The translations under genes were made by a program, and so were the position numbers. The notes beneath the pieces were generated by a model, which searched no databases, was not told the origin of the DNA, and saw only the letters and a list, made by a program, of their open reading frames with translations. DNA of 5,818 nucleotides from Bacillota bacterium. Its GTDB lineage: Bacteria > Bacillota > Bacilli > Lactobacillales > Aerococcaceae. The stretch is from NCBI GenBank assembly GCA_023442905.1, contig JAEZWY010000198.1, positions 1 through 5,818 on the forward strand, written 5' to 3'. Position 1 is the first letter of the stretch. Each line of letters opens with the position of its first letter. This document shows, piece by piece, positions 1 through 5,702 of the stretch.

Positions 1-1
1 C

Positions 2-322
2 TTAACGGTCGTCCAATCTTGGTTGTCAGCCAACATTTCAAGCAATGTCATGGCTTACCTAACAGGGCTCTTGGCTTCACAAGTATTTTCAAATGTCCCA
101 GCCACTATTCTGGTTTCACCCTTTACAGACCAGGCTCATAGCGTGTTGATGGGGGTTACCATTGGTGGCTTAGGGACCATGGTCGCGTCATTAGCTAACT
201 TAATCGGTTTTTCCATTATTCGAAACGCTATGTCCATGGATTCTAGGGCTTATTTCAAGATCTTCACCATACTAAATGTGATTTTTATCCTGATTTTAGG
301 CCTCCTTTTCTTCCCATGGTAG
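2..322 (+). CDS. SLC13/ArsB-type membrane transporter, C-terminal part
   Basis: The frame is open from the left edge of the window to TAG at 320-322, so only the last 106 codons are present and the true start lies outside. The segment reads as the final membrane-spanning part of an SLC13/ArsB-like anion or Na+-coupled transporter. The best evidence is the block SQVFSNVPATILVSPFT, followed about ten residues later by GVTIGGLGTMVASLANLI. Paired S-N-V-P and G-x-N/T-I-G-G-L-G signatures of this kind are typical of the second half of this superfamily. A last hydrophobic helix (FTILNVIFILILGLLFF) ends the protein, two residues before the stop. Substrate cannot be inferred. No convincing terminator hairpin follows, only AT-rich sequence leading into the promoter of the next unit. 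A TTG at 23 is in frame, but homology-like sequence continues upstream of it, so it is not the start. Confidence 0.75.
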   Translation, partial: LTVVQSWLSANISSNVMAYLTGLLASQVFSNVPATILVSPFTDQAHSVLMGVTIGGLGTMVASLANLIGFSIIRNAMSMDSRAYFKIFTILNVIFILILGLLFFPW

Positions 323-361
323 CTTTTTCTCACTTTTTTATCATTATTATTTAATTAAAAC

Positions 362-390
362 TTGCATTCTCAAACTTTTTAGTATAAATT
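362..390 (+). promoter_or_regulatory. Candidate promoter for the leader and livJ
   Basis: A TTGCAT at 362-367 resembles a -35 box. TATAAA at 383-388 follows with a 15-nt spacer; alternatively TAAATT at 385-390 gives a 17-nt spacer. The predicted transcript would begin near 395-398, shortly before the leader Shine-Dalgarno at 411-416. The position is right for a transcript that includes the whole leader, but the boxes are imperfect and the call is by eye. Confidence 0.5.
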
Positions 391-410
391 AAAATCATAT
401 TAGAAAACGA

Positions 411-416
411 AAGAGG
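411..416 (+). promoter_or_regulatory. Ribosome binding site of the leader peptide
   Basis: AAGAGG lies 9 nt before the ATG at 426. It is the only purine-rich block between the candidate promoter and the leader frame, and it supports real translation of this short frame. Confidence 0.65.
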
Positions 417-425
417 CATCTCATT

Positions 426-488
426 ATGTTAAGCACAACACAAAATAATAAGCATATTGTCATTATTATTATTGATTCTAGGACTTAG
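426..488 (+). CDS. Ile-rich leader peptide (20 aa), attenuator of livJ
   Basis: This short frame begins with ATG at 426 and ends with TAG at 486-488. It encodes 20 residues, ending in ...KHIVIIIIDSRT. Residues 11-16 are Ile-Val-Ile-Ile-Ile-Ile, with all five Ile codons ATT and the Val codon GTC. A Shine-Dalgarno-like AAGAGG at 411-416 sits 9 nt upstream of the ATG. Six consecutive branched-chain codons placed just before the stop and upstream of an intrinsic terminator are the hallmark of leader peptides that act through ribosome stalling, as known for ilvGMEDA of E. coli and the leu-ilv operon of Lactococcus. The following gene encodes a branched-chain amino acid binding protein, so the sensed codons and the regulated function agree. 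The peptide itself is presumed to have no role after translation. The alternative is a chance frame over AT-rich DNA, which the ribosome binding site, terminator and gene context make less likely. Confidence 0.75.
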   Translation: MLSTTQNNKHIVIIIIDSRT

Positions 489-515
489 GGAGTTCGGCGG
501 CAGCCAATTTCATAT

Positions 516-546
516 GTCCTATTTGTGTTGAAACACTAGATGGGAC
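516..546 (+). promoter_or_regulatory. Attenuator hairpin preceding the terminator
   Basis: The arms 516-528 and 533-546 form 13 base pairs (three of them G-U) with a single bulged U537 and a four-base loop TGAA. The hairpin ends 2 nt before the terminator stem and is compatible with it, but it competes with pairings of 516-530 to the leader-peptide coding region. It may act as a pause hairpin or as a sequester of the upstream strands. Confidence 0.6.
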
Positions 547-548
547 CT

Positions 549-576
549 AAGCTTCCCATTTAGGGAGGCTTTTTTT
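549..576 (+). terminator. Attenuator (intrinsic terminator) ahead of livJ
   Basis: AAGCTTCCC (549-557) pairs with GGGAGGCTT (563-571), giving 9 base pairs with one G-U and a loop of ATTTA. A run of seven T residues at 570-576 follows. It lies between the leader peptide and the LivJ-type gene, 84 nt before its ATG, so it must be read through for expression from the upstream promoter. Confidence 0.85.
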
Positions 577-603
577 ATTGGTATAAGCGAATTTTTAGTC
601 TAC

Positions 604-632
604 TTGATAAAGGTTTGCATTGTTGGTATTTA
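604..632 (+). promoter_or_regulatory. Possible second promoter behind the attenuator
   Basis: TTGATA (604-609) and TATTTA (627-632) are separated by 17 nt and lie between the attenuator and the livJ ribosome binding site. If active, this promoter would give attenuation-independent basal expression. The -10 is weak and the region is AT-rich, so chance is a real possibility. Confidence 0.3.
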
Positions 633-660
633 TTGGTTGGGTTTGTTTTAGGAGGAAAAT

Positions 661-1839
661 ATGAATTTGAAGAAATTTGGTTTAACATTATTATCTGCAG
701 CTACTTTAGCTGCCTGTGGTTCAGTGACACAAACATCTAACAGCTCTTCTTCTGCAGGATCAGAAGATTCTGATACGATTAACATCGGTGGGGACTTTGG
801 TTTAACTGGATCAGCATCTGCTTACGGTTCTTACATCAATGACGGTGCGACTTTAGCCTTCAATGAACTCAACGAATCGGGTGGTATCGATGGTAAGCAA
901 ATCAACTACATCGTAACAGATAACAAATCTAACGTTCAAGAGTCTGCCAATGAAGCCACACGTCTGTTAGCAGAAGAAAACTTGTCTGTATTATTAGCGT
1001 CAGATATCGCAGCCTCAACAGAAGCAGCGATTCAACCAGCTGAAAACGCGCAAGTTCCAATGATCATCCCTTCAGCAACGGTTGATGATTTAACATTGGA
1101 TTCACAAGGAAATGTATTTGAATATGTCTTCCAAATTGCCTTCCAAATCTCTAACCAAACAGAAGCACTTGGCCGTTTTGCGGACGAGAAAGGTTGGAGT
1201 ACGGCTGCCGTTTTACAAGATAACTCATCGGATTATGGTCAAAACTTAGCTTCTCAATTTGAGGAAGACTACTCAGGTGACGTTGTCATCAAAGAGTCGT
1301 TCTTATCAGGAGACACTGACTTCAGCTCAATCCTAAACAACGTTAAAGCCAAAAATCCAGACGTATTATTCATCGCCGGTTACTACCCAGAAGGTGGAGC
1401 CATCGTGAAACAAGCCCGTGAAATGGGTATCAATGCCGCTATCTTAGGTCCAAACGGATTAGGTAACGACGAATTCATCAACTTAGCTGGTGCAGAAAAC
1501 GTAACTGACTTCTACTACGCAACAATCTTCGTAACAGGAGAATATGGATCAGACGCAGCCAACGAATTCGCAGAGAAATACCGTGCAGAATTTGACACAG
1601 AGCCAGACTTGTTCTCAGCAGGTGGTTACGACGCAGCCCGCTTAGCAGCTGACGCCATTGACCGTGCCGGTTCAACAGACCCACAAGCCATCCGCGACGC
1701 CCTAGAAGAAACTCAAGACTTTGAAGGGGTAACAGGAAACATCTCATTCGATGAAGACCACAACCCAGTAATGGACTCATTCGTAGTAGGCTATACAGAA
1801 GGCGAAATCTCAACAGTAGAAGCCGTAACAGCTGAATAA
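661..1839 (+). CDS. livJ: Branched-chain amino acid binding lipoprotein (LivJ type)
   Basis: This gene encodes an extracellular solute-binding lipoprotein of the type 1 periplasmic binding protein fold (the LivJ/LivK, Peripla_BP_6 family), 392 residues, normal for the family. The start is ATG at 661, with AGGAGG at 650-655 five nt upstream. The N-terminus has basic residues, a short hydrophobic stretch and the lipobox L-A-A-C at residues 16-19, so Cys19 is the predicted lipid-anchored residue, followed by a Ser-rich linker. The mature protein begins INIGGDFGLTGSASAYG and continues with GATLAFNELNESGGIDGK, the characteristic ligand-site opening of this family. It would capture Ile, Leu or Val and hand them to a LivHMGF ABC transporter. 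No permease or ATPase gene follows, so it is an orphan binding protein. The upstream Ile-rich attenuator supports a branched-chain substrate. A different small amphipathic ligand (other amino acids or amides) remains possible, since family members vary. Confidence 0.9.
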   Translation: MNLKKFGLTLLSAATLAACGSVTQTSNSSSSAGSEDSDTINIGGDFGLTGSASAYGSYINDGATLAFNELNESGGIDGKQINYIVTDNKSNVQESANEATRLLAEENLSVLLASDIAASTEAAIQPAENAQVPMIIPSATVDDLTLDSQGNVFEYVFQIAFQISNQTEALGRFADEKGWSTAAVLQDNSSDYGQNLASQFEEDYSGDVVIKESFLSGDTDFSSILNNVKAKNPDVLFIAGYYPEGGAIVKQAREMGINAAILGPNGLGNDEFINLAGAENVTDFYYATIFVTGEYGSDAANEFAEKYRAEFDTEPDLFSAGGYDAARLAADAIDRAGSTDPQAIRDALEETQDFEGVTGNISFDEDHNPVMDSFVVGYTEGEISTVEAVTAE

Positions 1840-1893
1840 GACCTACTTTTTTGAAAAAAAGATAACAAGACCAAGTTGGGCCAATATTAGTAG

Positions 1894-1927
1894 AAGAGTC
1901 GCGATGTTCATGTCGTGACTCTTTTTT
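1894..1927 (+). terminator. Intrinsic terminator after livJ
   Basis: AAGAGTCGCGA (1894-1904) pairs with TCGTGACTCTT (1913-1923), 11 base pairs with one G-U and an 8-nt loop, and ends in TTTTTT at 1922-1927. It lies 54 nt after the livJ stop and makes livJ a single-gene transcription unit. Confidence 0.9.
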
Positions 1928-1994
1928 GAGTACAGCTAATATTTCAAGTTAATTCTACACATAGCTTCTGAGACATTTTCACGATATGCGAAAA

Positions 1995-2025
1995 TTGATT
2001 GTTTGTCATTGGATGATTCAATCAA
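1995..2025 (+). promoter_or_regulatory. Inverted repeat around the nagA -35 region
   Basis: TTGATTG (1995-2001) is repeated exactly in inverse orientation as CAATCAA (2019-2025), with 17 nt between the copies. The -35 box lies between them. A second, imperfect palindrome, ATTGGATGATTCAAT (2008-2022), overlaps the -35 box itself. Either could be an operator, for example for a GntR-type amino-sugar repressor, but neither matches a consensus that I can recall with certainty. Confidence 0.35.
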
Positions 2026-2037
2026 GTAGCGTATAAT
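2009..2037 (+). promoter_or_regulatory. Promoter of nagA
   Basis: A perfect -10 box TATAAT at 2032-2037 is preceded, at a 17-nt spacer, by TTGGAT at 2009-2014 as a modest -35 box. Transcription would begin near 2044, leaving an untranslated leader of about 60 nt before the preferred nagA start at 2107. Confidence 0.7.
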
Positions 2038-2106
2038 ATATTATGGATCAACAAATCAAATTGAAAATATATAAAATGAATGTATATAGAAAGAAGTGTG
2101 GGACAT

Positions 2107-3264
2107 ATGGTAGAAGAAAATAAATATTATATCTATGCGGACCGGATTATCTTAGCGGATGAAGTTGTAGAAAAGGCTTATTTAGAAGTCAAAGATGGCC
2201 AATTTGGTTATGCAACGTTAGAGAAACCCTTAAAAGGTGAGGTTAAAGATTACACGGGTTATACAGTGGCGGCTGGTTTAGTGGATACCCACATCCATGG
2301 TTTCCACGGAGCAGATGTGATGGACGATGATTTTGAAGCGGTTCAGACTATGTCTAAAGGCTTGCCATCAACAGGTGTGACAGCCTTTTTGCCAACGACC
2401 TTAACTTCTTCTGCTGACTTATTGACTTCTGTTGCTGGGAAAATCGGTGACCACTACGAGGAAGCTGAGGGGGCGAAAATCTTAGGTATATTCTTCGAAG
2501 GGCCATGGTTCACGGAAGAACACAAGGGGGCACAAAACCCAGCCTACATGGGTGATCCTGACTTGGGTCAATTTGAAATCTGGCAGTCAGCGGCCAAAGG
2601 TTTGATCAATAAAATTGCCCTAGCGCCAGAGCGGAAGACGGCTAAAGCTTTCACAGAAACTATCGCGAAAGAAGGGGTACGAGTAGCCCTAGCCCACTCA
2701 TCTGCGACCTATGAAGAAGCGACTGCAGTGGTTGATGCGGGTGCCAACATTTTCATCCATACTTATAACGGCATGTCTGGTTTACACCACCGCAATCCAG
2801 GAATGGTTGGAGCAGCGATGGCAACGGATGATACCTATGCGGAAGTAATTTGTGATGGGAAACATGTCCATCCAGGTGCAACCAAAGCCTTGGTGAAAGC
2901 CAAAGGATGGGACAAAACAGTCTTAATTACAGATGCCATGTCAGCGGCAGGTATGCCTGATGGCCAATACCAATTAGGCGAATTCCCGGTTATTGTAAAA
3001 GATGGTGAAGCGCGACTTGAGTCAGGTAATTTAGCTGGGTCAGTCTTGACCTTGATTCAAGCGGTTAAGAACGTGGTTGATTGGGGCGTTGTTGACAGTG
3101 AACATGCCTTGCGGATGGCGTCGCAAGTACCAGCAACCTCTGTAGGTTTAGAAGACCAAGTTGGTGTGATTGCACCAGGCCGTGCAGCGGACTTCATTGT
3201 GGTGGACGCTGATATGAATCTAAAAGAAACCTACCTAAACGGTGTTTCAGTATTTCAAGCGTAA
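2107..3264 (+). CDS. nagA: N-acetylglucosamine-6-phosphate deacetylase
   Basis: NagA hydrolyses N-acetylglucosamine-6-phosphate to glucosamine-6-phosphate and acetate in the cytoplasm, feeding amino sugars into glycolysis or cell-wall precursor synthesis. The protein shows the amidohydrolase-superfamily landmarks in order: the H-x-H metal motif (His62 and His64 in THIHGFHG), the metal ligand Glu131 in FFEGPWF, His197 in ALAHSS, His218 in HTYNGM followed by HHRNPG, and the catalytic Asp276 in ITDAMSAAG. The C-terminus (GVIAPGRAADFIVVD) is the usual closing strand of the composite beta domain. I prefer ATG 2107 (385 residues). A purine-rich AGAAAGAAG lies upstream of it, and the N-terminus then begins with the family-like YYIYADRIIL. 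An in-frame ATG at 2080 would add nine residues but has no Shine-Dalgarno. It has its own promoter and no nagB neighbour in this window. Confidence 0.95.
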   Translation: MVEENKYYIYADRIILADEVVEKAYLEVKDGQFGYATLEKPLKGEVKDYTGYTVAAGLVDTHIHGFHGADVMDDDFEAVQTMSKGLPSTGVTAFLPTTLTSSADLLTSVAGKIGDHYEEAEGAKILGIFFEGPWFTEEHKGAQNPAYMGDPDLGQFEIWQSAAKGLINKIALAPERKTAKAFTETIAKEGVRVALAHSSATYEEATAVVDAGANIFIHTYNGMSGLHHRNPGMVGAAMATDDTYAEVICDGKHVHPGATKALVKAKGWDKTVLITDAMSAAGMPDGQYQLGEFPVIVKDGEARLESGNLAGSVLTLIQAVKNVVDWGVVDSEHALRMASQVPATSVGLEDQVGVIAPGRAADFIVVDADMNLKETYLNGVSVFQA

Positions 3265-3384
3265 GCAATAGATATAAAAATGAATTTGTGCAATGGCGCT
3301 ACAATCTGATTCTTTACTAACTAAAGTTTTGATATCGGGCTAGTTGACATGAGTCTGCTGGTTTGGTTCTTCTTTGTTTGTAAA

Positions 3385-3646
3385 AAGGCAAAGTTAATCA
3401 TTGCGGATGAGGCTATTTCAGCCCTTGCATGACTATACCAAGTCCTTATTATCGGCGATTCCAACAGCTGACCCAGAGTCAGAAAAAGTTCGCCAACGCC
3501 TTCACTTTGAAGGCTTAGCTTATAGTGAGGATCAATGGGCGGATTGTAGCCTAGTTGAAGTGGCCCCTGACCACTTTGTCTACTGTCATCCAAGTGAAGT
3601 GGCTGGCTACAAAGCCCAGGCAAAACCGGCTTTGGCATTAGTATAA
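3385..3646 (+). pseudogene. oppF: Remnant of an OppF-type oligopeptide ABC ATPase
   Basis: Two pieces of one ATPase remain. In the frame 3391-3429 the translation KLIIADEAISAL is the Walker B segment typical of OppF/AmiF proteins, running into a TGA at 3430. In the next frame, from 3413, the translation LFQPLHDYTKSLLSAIP followed by DPESEKVRQR is the C-terminal oligopeptide-transporter signature. The end, SLVEVAPDHFVYC, corresponds to the family's terminal V-x-P-G-H-Y/F segment, and the stop is TAA at 3644-3646. The nucleotide-binding P-loop, signature motif, D-loop and H-loop are missing, so it cannot function as an ATPase. A short peptide could start at TTG 3401 or ATG 3407, but no ribosome binding site supports it. 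The upstream stretch 3265-3384 holds no recognisable gene, although the same frame is open from 3325 and may contain more decayed sequence. Confidence 0.8.
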
Positions 3647-3661
3647 AAATAGGCGCATACG

Positions 3662-3699
3662 AAAAAGGTGGTCTGGAATTTTTCCAGGCCACCTTTTTT
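3662..3699. terminator. Bidirectional intrinsic terminator
   Basis: Arms 3662-3678 and 3682-3698 form a 17-bp stem with one G-U pair (T3672 with G3688) around a 3-nt loop. The plus strand ends in TTTTTT (3694-3699) and the minus strand in TTTTT (complement of 3666-3662). It closes the opp remnant on the plus strand and the unknown membrane-anchored gene, ending at 3723, on the minus strand. Confidence 0.9.
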
Positions 3700-3722
3700 A
3701 GATTTTTCATGACATTATTTTC

Positions 3723-4919
3723 TTATTGAAGGAATTGTTGTTCTTCAACACTGGCGATTTTTGCGAAAGAATATGGACTGTTTTCTTCTATAGTATATTC
3801 TTCTACAGTGGTCGTTTCACCAGTGGTAATATCCACTCGTTGCAATTGGCCTGTTTTGCCATCTGCAATGGTTTGGAAGATATAGCCATTGTCAATGTAG
3901 TAATCAGGGGCTTGTTCAAGGTCTGACTGCCATACTTGGTCAAAGTTTTGACTCTCCATGTCGTAAGCGTAAATACTTAATTGACTAGGATAGCTACCGT
4001 AGTCATTCTCCACATAATTATTGGTTAAGACAAAGATTTTATCTTCAATAATTATTGGCATAAGGTCGGTGTCACCAGATTGTTCTTTTAAAGTACTTAC
4101 TAATGATGACGTGTCCATAGTTTCTTTGTCACCACTTGTTGGATTGATAATCTCATAAGTAGTTGGAGAGATATAGTCTTCACTGACTTCATTATTTGTT
4201 GCCGCTATTGGTAACAAGTGGTACTTAGGATTCCGGTTTAAGCTATCAACGCTGCCTGAGTACAATTCATAACTCGCATTGTCCATGGTAGTAGCTTCCG
4301 TGATTTCGCCATTTTCCTTGTTTAATTCAAAGGTTTTTAAATAATTGGCTTGGTCGTAGTCTTGTAGGAAAGCGTATACCAGGTAAATGGTCGTGTCATC
4401 TTCAGCGATTGACATCAAGGTGTTACCAGTCCGGTCTGCTTGGTCTAACTGATAAGAGGGTACGGTATAGGTCCAGTTGCCCTCATCATTTTTTTGAATC
4501 AGAGTCAAGTTTAACTGGGCTTTGCTATCACCTAAGAGAGTATCAGCCCGCCATAATTGTAGGTCATCATTCTCCAAAATCAATCGGGAATTGGACAAGT
4601 TTGGCCGGTCGAACAAGGAGAAGTTTTTGTAGACCGCGTCTTGGACTTGGGCGCTAAACATACCGTAACTAGCGTTGGTCGTAGGAATTAGCCCGTCTCC
4701 TCGTCTTGATAGGGGGATCCAATGAATTGAATTCTGATCGTCTTCGCTTGTTAGATAAAGACTCGATGCTTGGGTTTCTTGCCCGCTAACTTCAGGGTTT
4801 ACACTAGTTACCTTAACAGGTTTAAAAGTGCCGACCCCAAACCAGACGAATAAGGACACGCCAGCAATTAGCACTAGGAAAATAAGTGTCAGCCAGTTTT
4901 GTTTACGCATTTTCATCAT
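3723..4919 (-). CDS. Membrane-anchored extracellular protein, unknown function
   Basis: I do not recognise this protein. It has 398 residues when started at ATG 4919 (397 from the adjacent ATG at 4916). The N-terminus has basic residues (Lys3, Arg5, Lys6) and a hydrophobic helix at about residues 9-30 without a lipobox cysteine. This predicts a single-pass protein with a large acidic domain outside the cell. The outer domain contains recurring short strands of the kind seen in beta-propeller blades, for example DTTIYLVYAF, EDKIFVLTNN and GQLQRVDITTGETT; this fold is an inference. The gene begins 13 nt after the stop of the ABC-2 permease and is almost certainly co-transcribed with it, so it may be an accessory or sensing subunit of that transporter. 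An ATG at 4946 is in frame but lies inside the end of the permease gene and upstream of the Shine-Dalgarno, so I reject it as the start. Confidence 0.8.
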   Translation of the reverse strand: MMKMRKQNWLTLIFLVLIAGVSLFVWFGVGTFKPVKVTSVNPEVSGQETQASSLYLTSEDDQNSIHWIPLSRRGDGLIPTTNASYGMFSAQVQDAVYKNFSLFDRPNLSNSRLILENDDLQLWRADTLLGDSKAQLNLTLIQKNDEGNWTYTVPSYQLDQADRTGNTLMSIAEDDTTIYLVYAFLQDYDQANYLKTFELNKENGEITEATTMDNASYELYSGSVDSLNRNPKYHLLPIAATNNEVSEDYISPTTYEIINPTSGDKETMDTSSLVSTLKEQSGDTDLMPIIIEDKIFVLTNNYVENDYGSYPSQLSIYAYDMESQNFDQVWQSDLEQAPDYYIDNGYIFQTIADGKTGQLQRVDITTGETTTVEEYTIEENSPYSFAKIASVEEQQFLQ

Positions 4920-4922
4920 GAT

Positions 4923-4930
4923 ACCTCCTT
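4923..4930 (-). promoter_or_regulatory. Ribosome binding site deciding the start at 4919/4916
   Basis: On the minus strand AAGGAGGT (complement of 4930-4923) is a near-perfect Shine-Dalgarno. It lies 3 nt from ATG 4919 and 6 nt from ATG 4916. It falls within the codons that a start at 4946 would translate, and so fixes the start downstream of it. Confidence 0.85.
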
Positions 4931-4932
4931 TC

Positions 4933-5700
4933 TTAAATACTGACATAATGGTTCATCAACCATGACATCATATAACCGTTGATCATATTTGCGGCATAAA
5001 TGAGGACTAAGACGATAATAGTCCCTTCTGTCGCAGTAAGTGGCATAGTGAGTGTTGAAAAGACCATCAGGTAGACAAGGGCAATGGATACTACCCAGTA
5101 AATGACGATTGTTAATAAAGTCCGCGTCCAAGTATAACCTTTCGCACTAAGTAAAATGATCATGCTATTCATTAAGGTGAATAAGAACCATAGGCCACCA
5201 CCATAAGTCAGAAAGGTTTGTCCTGGGTAAGGCGGGAACAAGACTAAACTCGTCTGCATTTTGGTTGCAAGTTGAATGAGAACGGGTATCGTGGTGTAGC
5301 TATCAGCAAACATGATAGAAAAAGCGGCGTTTGCAACATAGAATACGACCAATTGTAAAATCAAAATCCCAGCCATCATGATCAAAGTAGAGATCAGCTT
5401 GGCGTAGGCAATCGGTGCCCGGTTTCCAGGTAGGGTTAACAATCGGTAAATAAAGTTTCCCTGAAAGTGCCAGTCACGAATCCAGGAAAAGACCGAATAA
5501 GCGAGTAATGCAAAACCAGTGGCCCCAATAATCATGGTAAAGGCCATGCTATCATCAAAAGCAGAGGCTAAATTGGTAATAGGGAAGGGGTAATCCGAGG
5601 TATTTCCGGATGCAATCGCCATATAGCTTGTCCTGACGTTTCCTAAAACCATGATTCCTTCAGTCACTAAAACAAAAGCCATCAACAGGAAATATGAATC
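4933..5700 (-). CDS. ABC-2 type transporter permease, 5' end lost
   Basis: This frame encodes about 255 residues of an integral membrane protein with six predicted helices and ends with TAA at 4935-4933. Between helices 2 and 3 lies a cytoplasmic segment with RLLTLPGNRAPIAYAKL. This fits the TLP-x-x-R-x-x-I-x-x-x-K pattern typical of ABC-2 permeases of multidrug or antimicrobial peptide exporters. The frame continues upstream of the first possible starts (TTG 5685, ATG 5682) as DSYFLL, in the middle of helix 1, until a TGA at 5703-5701. No Shine-Dalgarno precedes either start. The usual cytoplasmic N-terminus, perhaps 15-20 residues, is therefore absent, and the gene appears cut at about 5700 by foreign sequence. 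A shortened protein from 5682 might still be made if transcribed from outside. The matching ATPase gene would be expected in the missing upstream part of the operon. Confidence 0.75.
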   Translation of the reverse strand, partial: DSYFLLMAFVLVTEGIMVLGNVRTSYMAIASGNTSDYPFPITNLASAFDDSMAFTMIIGATGFALLAYSVFSWIRDWHFQGNFIYRLLTLPGNRAPIAYAKLISTLIMMAGILILQLVVFYVANAAFSIMFADSYTTIPVLIQLATKMQTSLVLFPPYPGQTFLTYGGGLWFLFTLMNSMIILLSAKGYTWTRTLLTIVIYWVVSIALVYLMVFSTLTMPLTATEGTIIVLVLIYAANMINGYMMSWLMNHYVSI

Positions 5701-5702
5701 TC

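Larger units (their letters stand above)
426..576 (+). promoter_or_regulatory. Transcription attenuator of the livJ gene
   Basis: The region combines the Ile-rich leader frame with several mutually exclusive pairings that I traced by eye. CAACACAAA (436-444) pairs perfectly with TTTGTGTTG (522-530). TAGGAC (479-484) pairs with GTCCTA (516-521). GTCCTATTTGTGT (516-528) folds on 533-546 as a 13-bp hairpin with one bulge (U537) and a TGAA loop. CTTAGG (484-489) pairs with CCTAAG (546-551) and would capture the foot of the terminator. TTAGGGAG occurs twice, at 485-492 and inside the 3' arm of the terminator at 560-567, as expected if one copy imitates the other. A ribosome reaching the stop codon at 486-488 would cover 484-489 and leave the terminator free. 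A ribosome stalled in the Ile run would expose part of it. Which pairing is the true antiterminator is inference and needs folding energies. Confidence 0.65.

Noticed and set aside
538..547. AGATGGGACC resembles the core of a T-box (TGGNACC).
   Set aside because: The variable base G would demand a C discriminator, not the A expected for tRNA-Ile or Val. The rest of the T-box consensus and a recognisable Stem I are missing, and the terminator is fully explained by a leader-peptide design.
590..604. AATTTTTAGTCTACT as a CodY box upstream of livJ.
   Set aside because: By my count only about ten of fifteen positions fit the consensus AATTTTCWGAAAATT, which is common by chance in AT-rich DNA.
1478..1813. 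A long minus-strand open frame opposite livJ.
   Set aside because: It has an improbable Leu/Arg-rich composition, no ribosome binding site, and lies fully inside a well-supported gene; its openness follows from the codon bias of livJ.
2080..2106. ATG at 2080 as the nagA start.
   Set aside because: No Shine-Dalgarno precedes it, and the nine added residues do not resemble the usual NagA N-terminus; ATG 2107 has a better upstream purine stretch.
3344..3349. A perfect TTGACA as a promoter -35 box before the opp remnant.
   Set aside because: No -10-like sequence occurs 16-18 nt downstream; it is probably chance.
3321..3710. A minus-strand open frame across the opp remnant.
   Set aside because: It runs through the bidirectional terminator and lacks family-like sequence; it is a shadow of the remnant.
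4916..5131. A minus-strand 71-codon frame overlapping the permease 3' end.
   Set aside because: It is a frame-shifted shadow of the permease with no start signal of its own.
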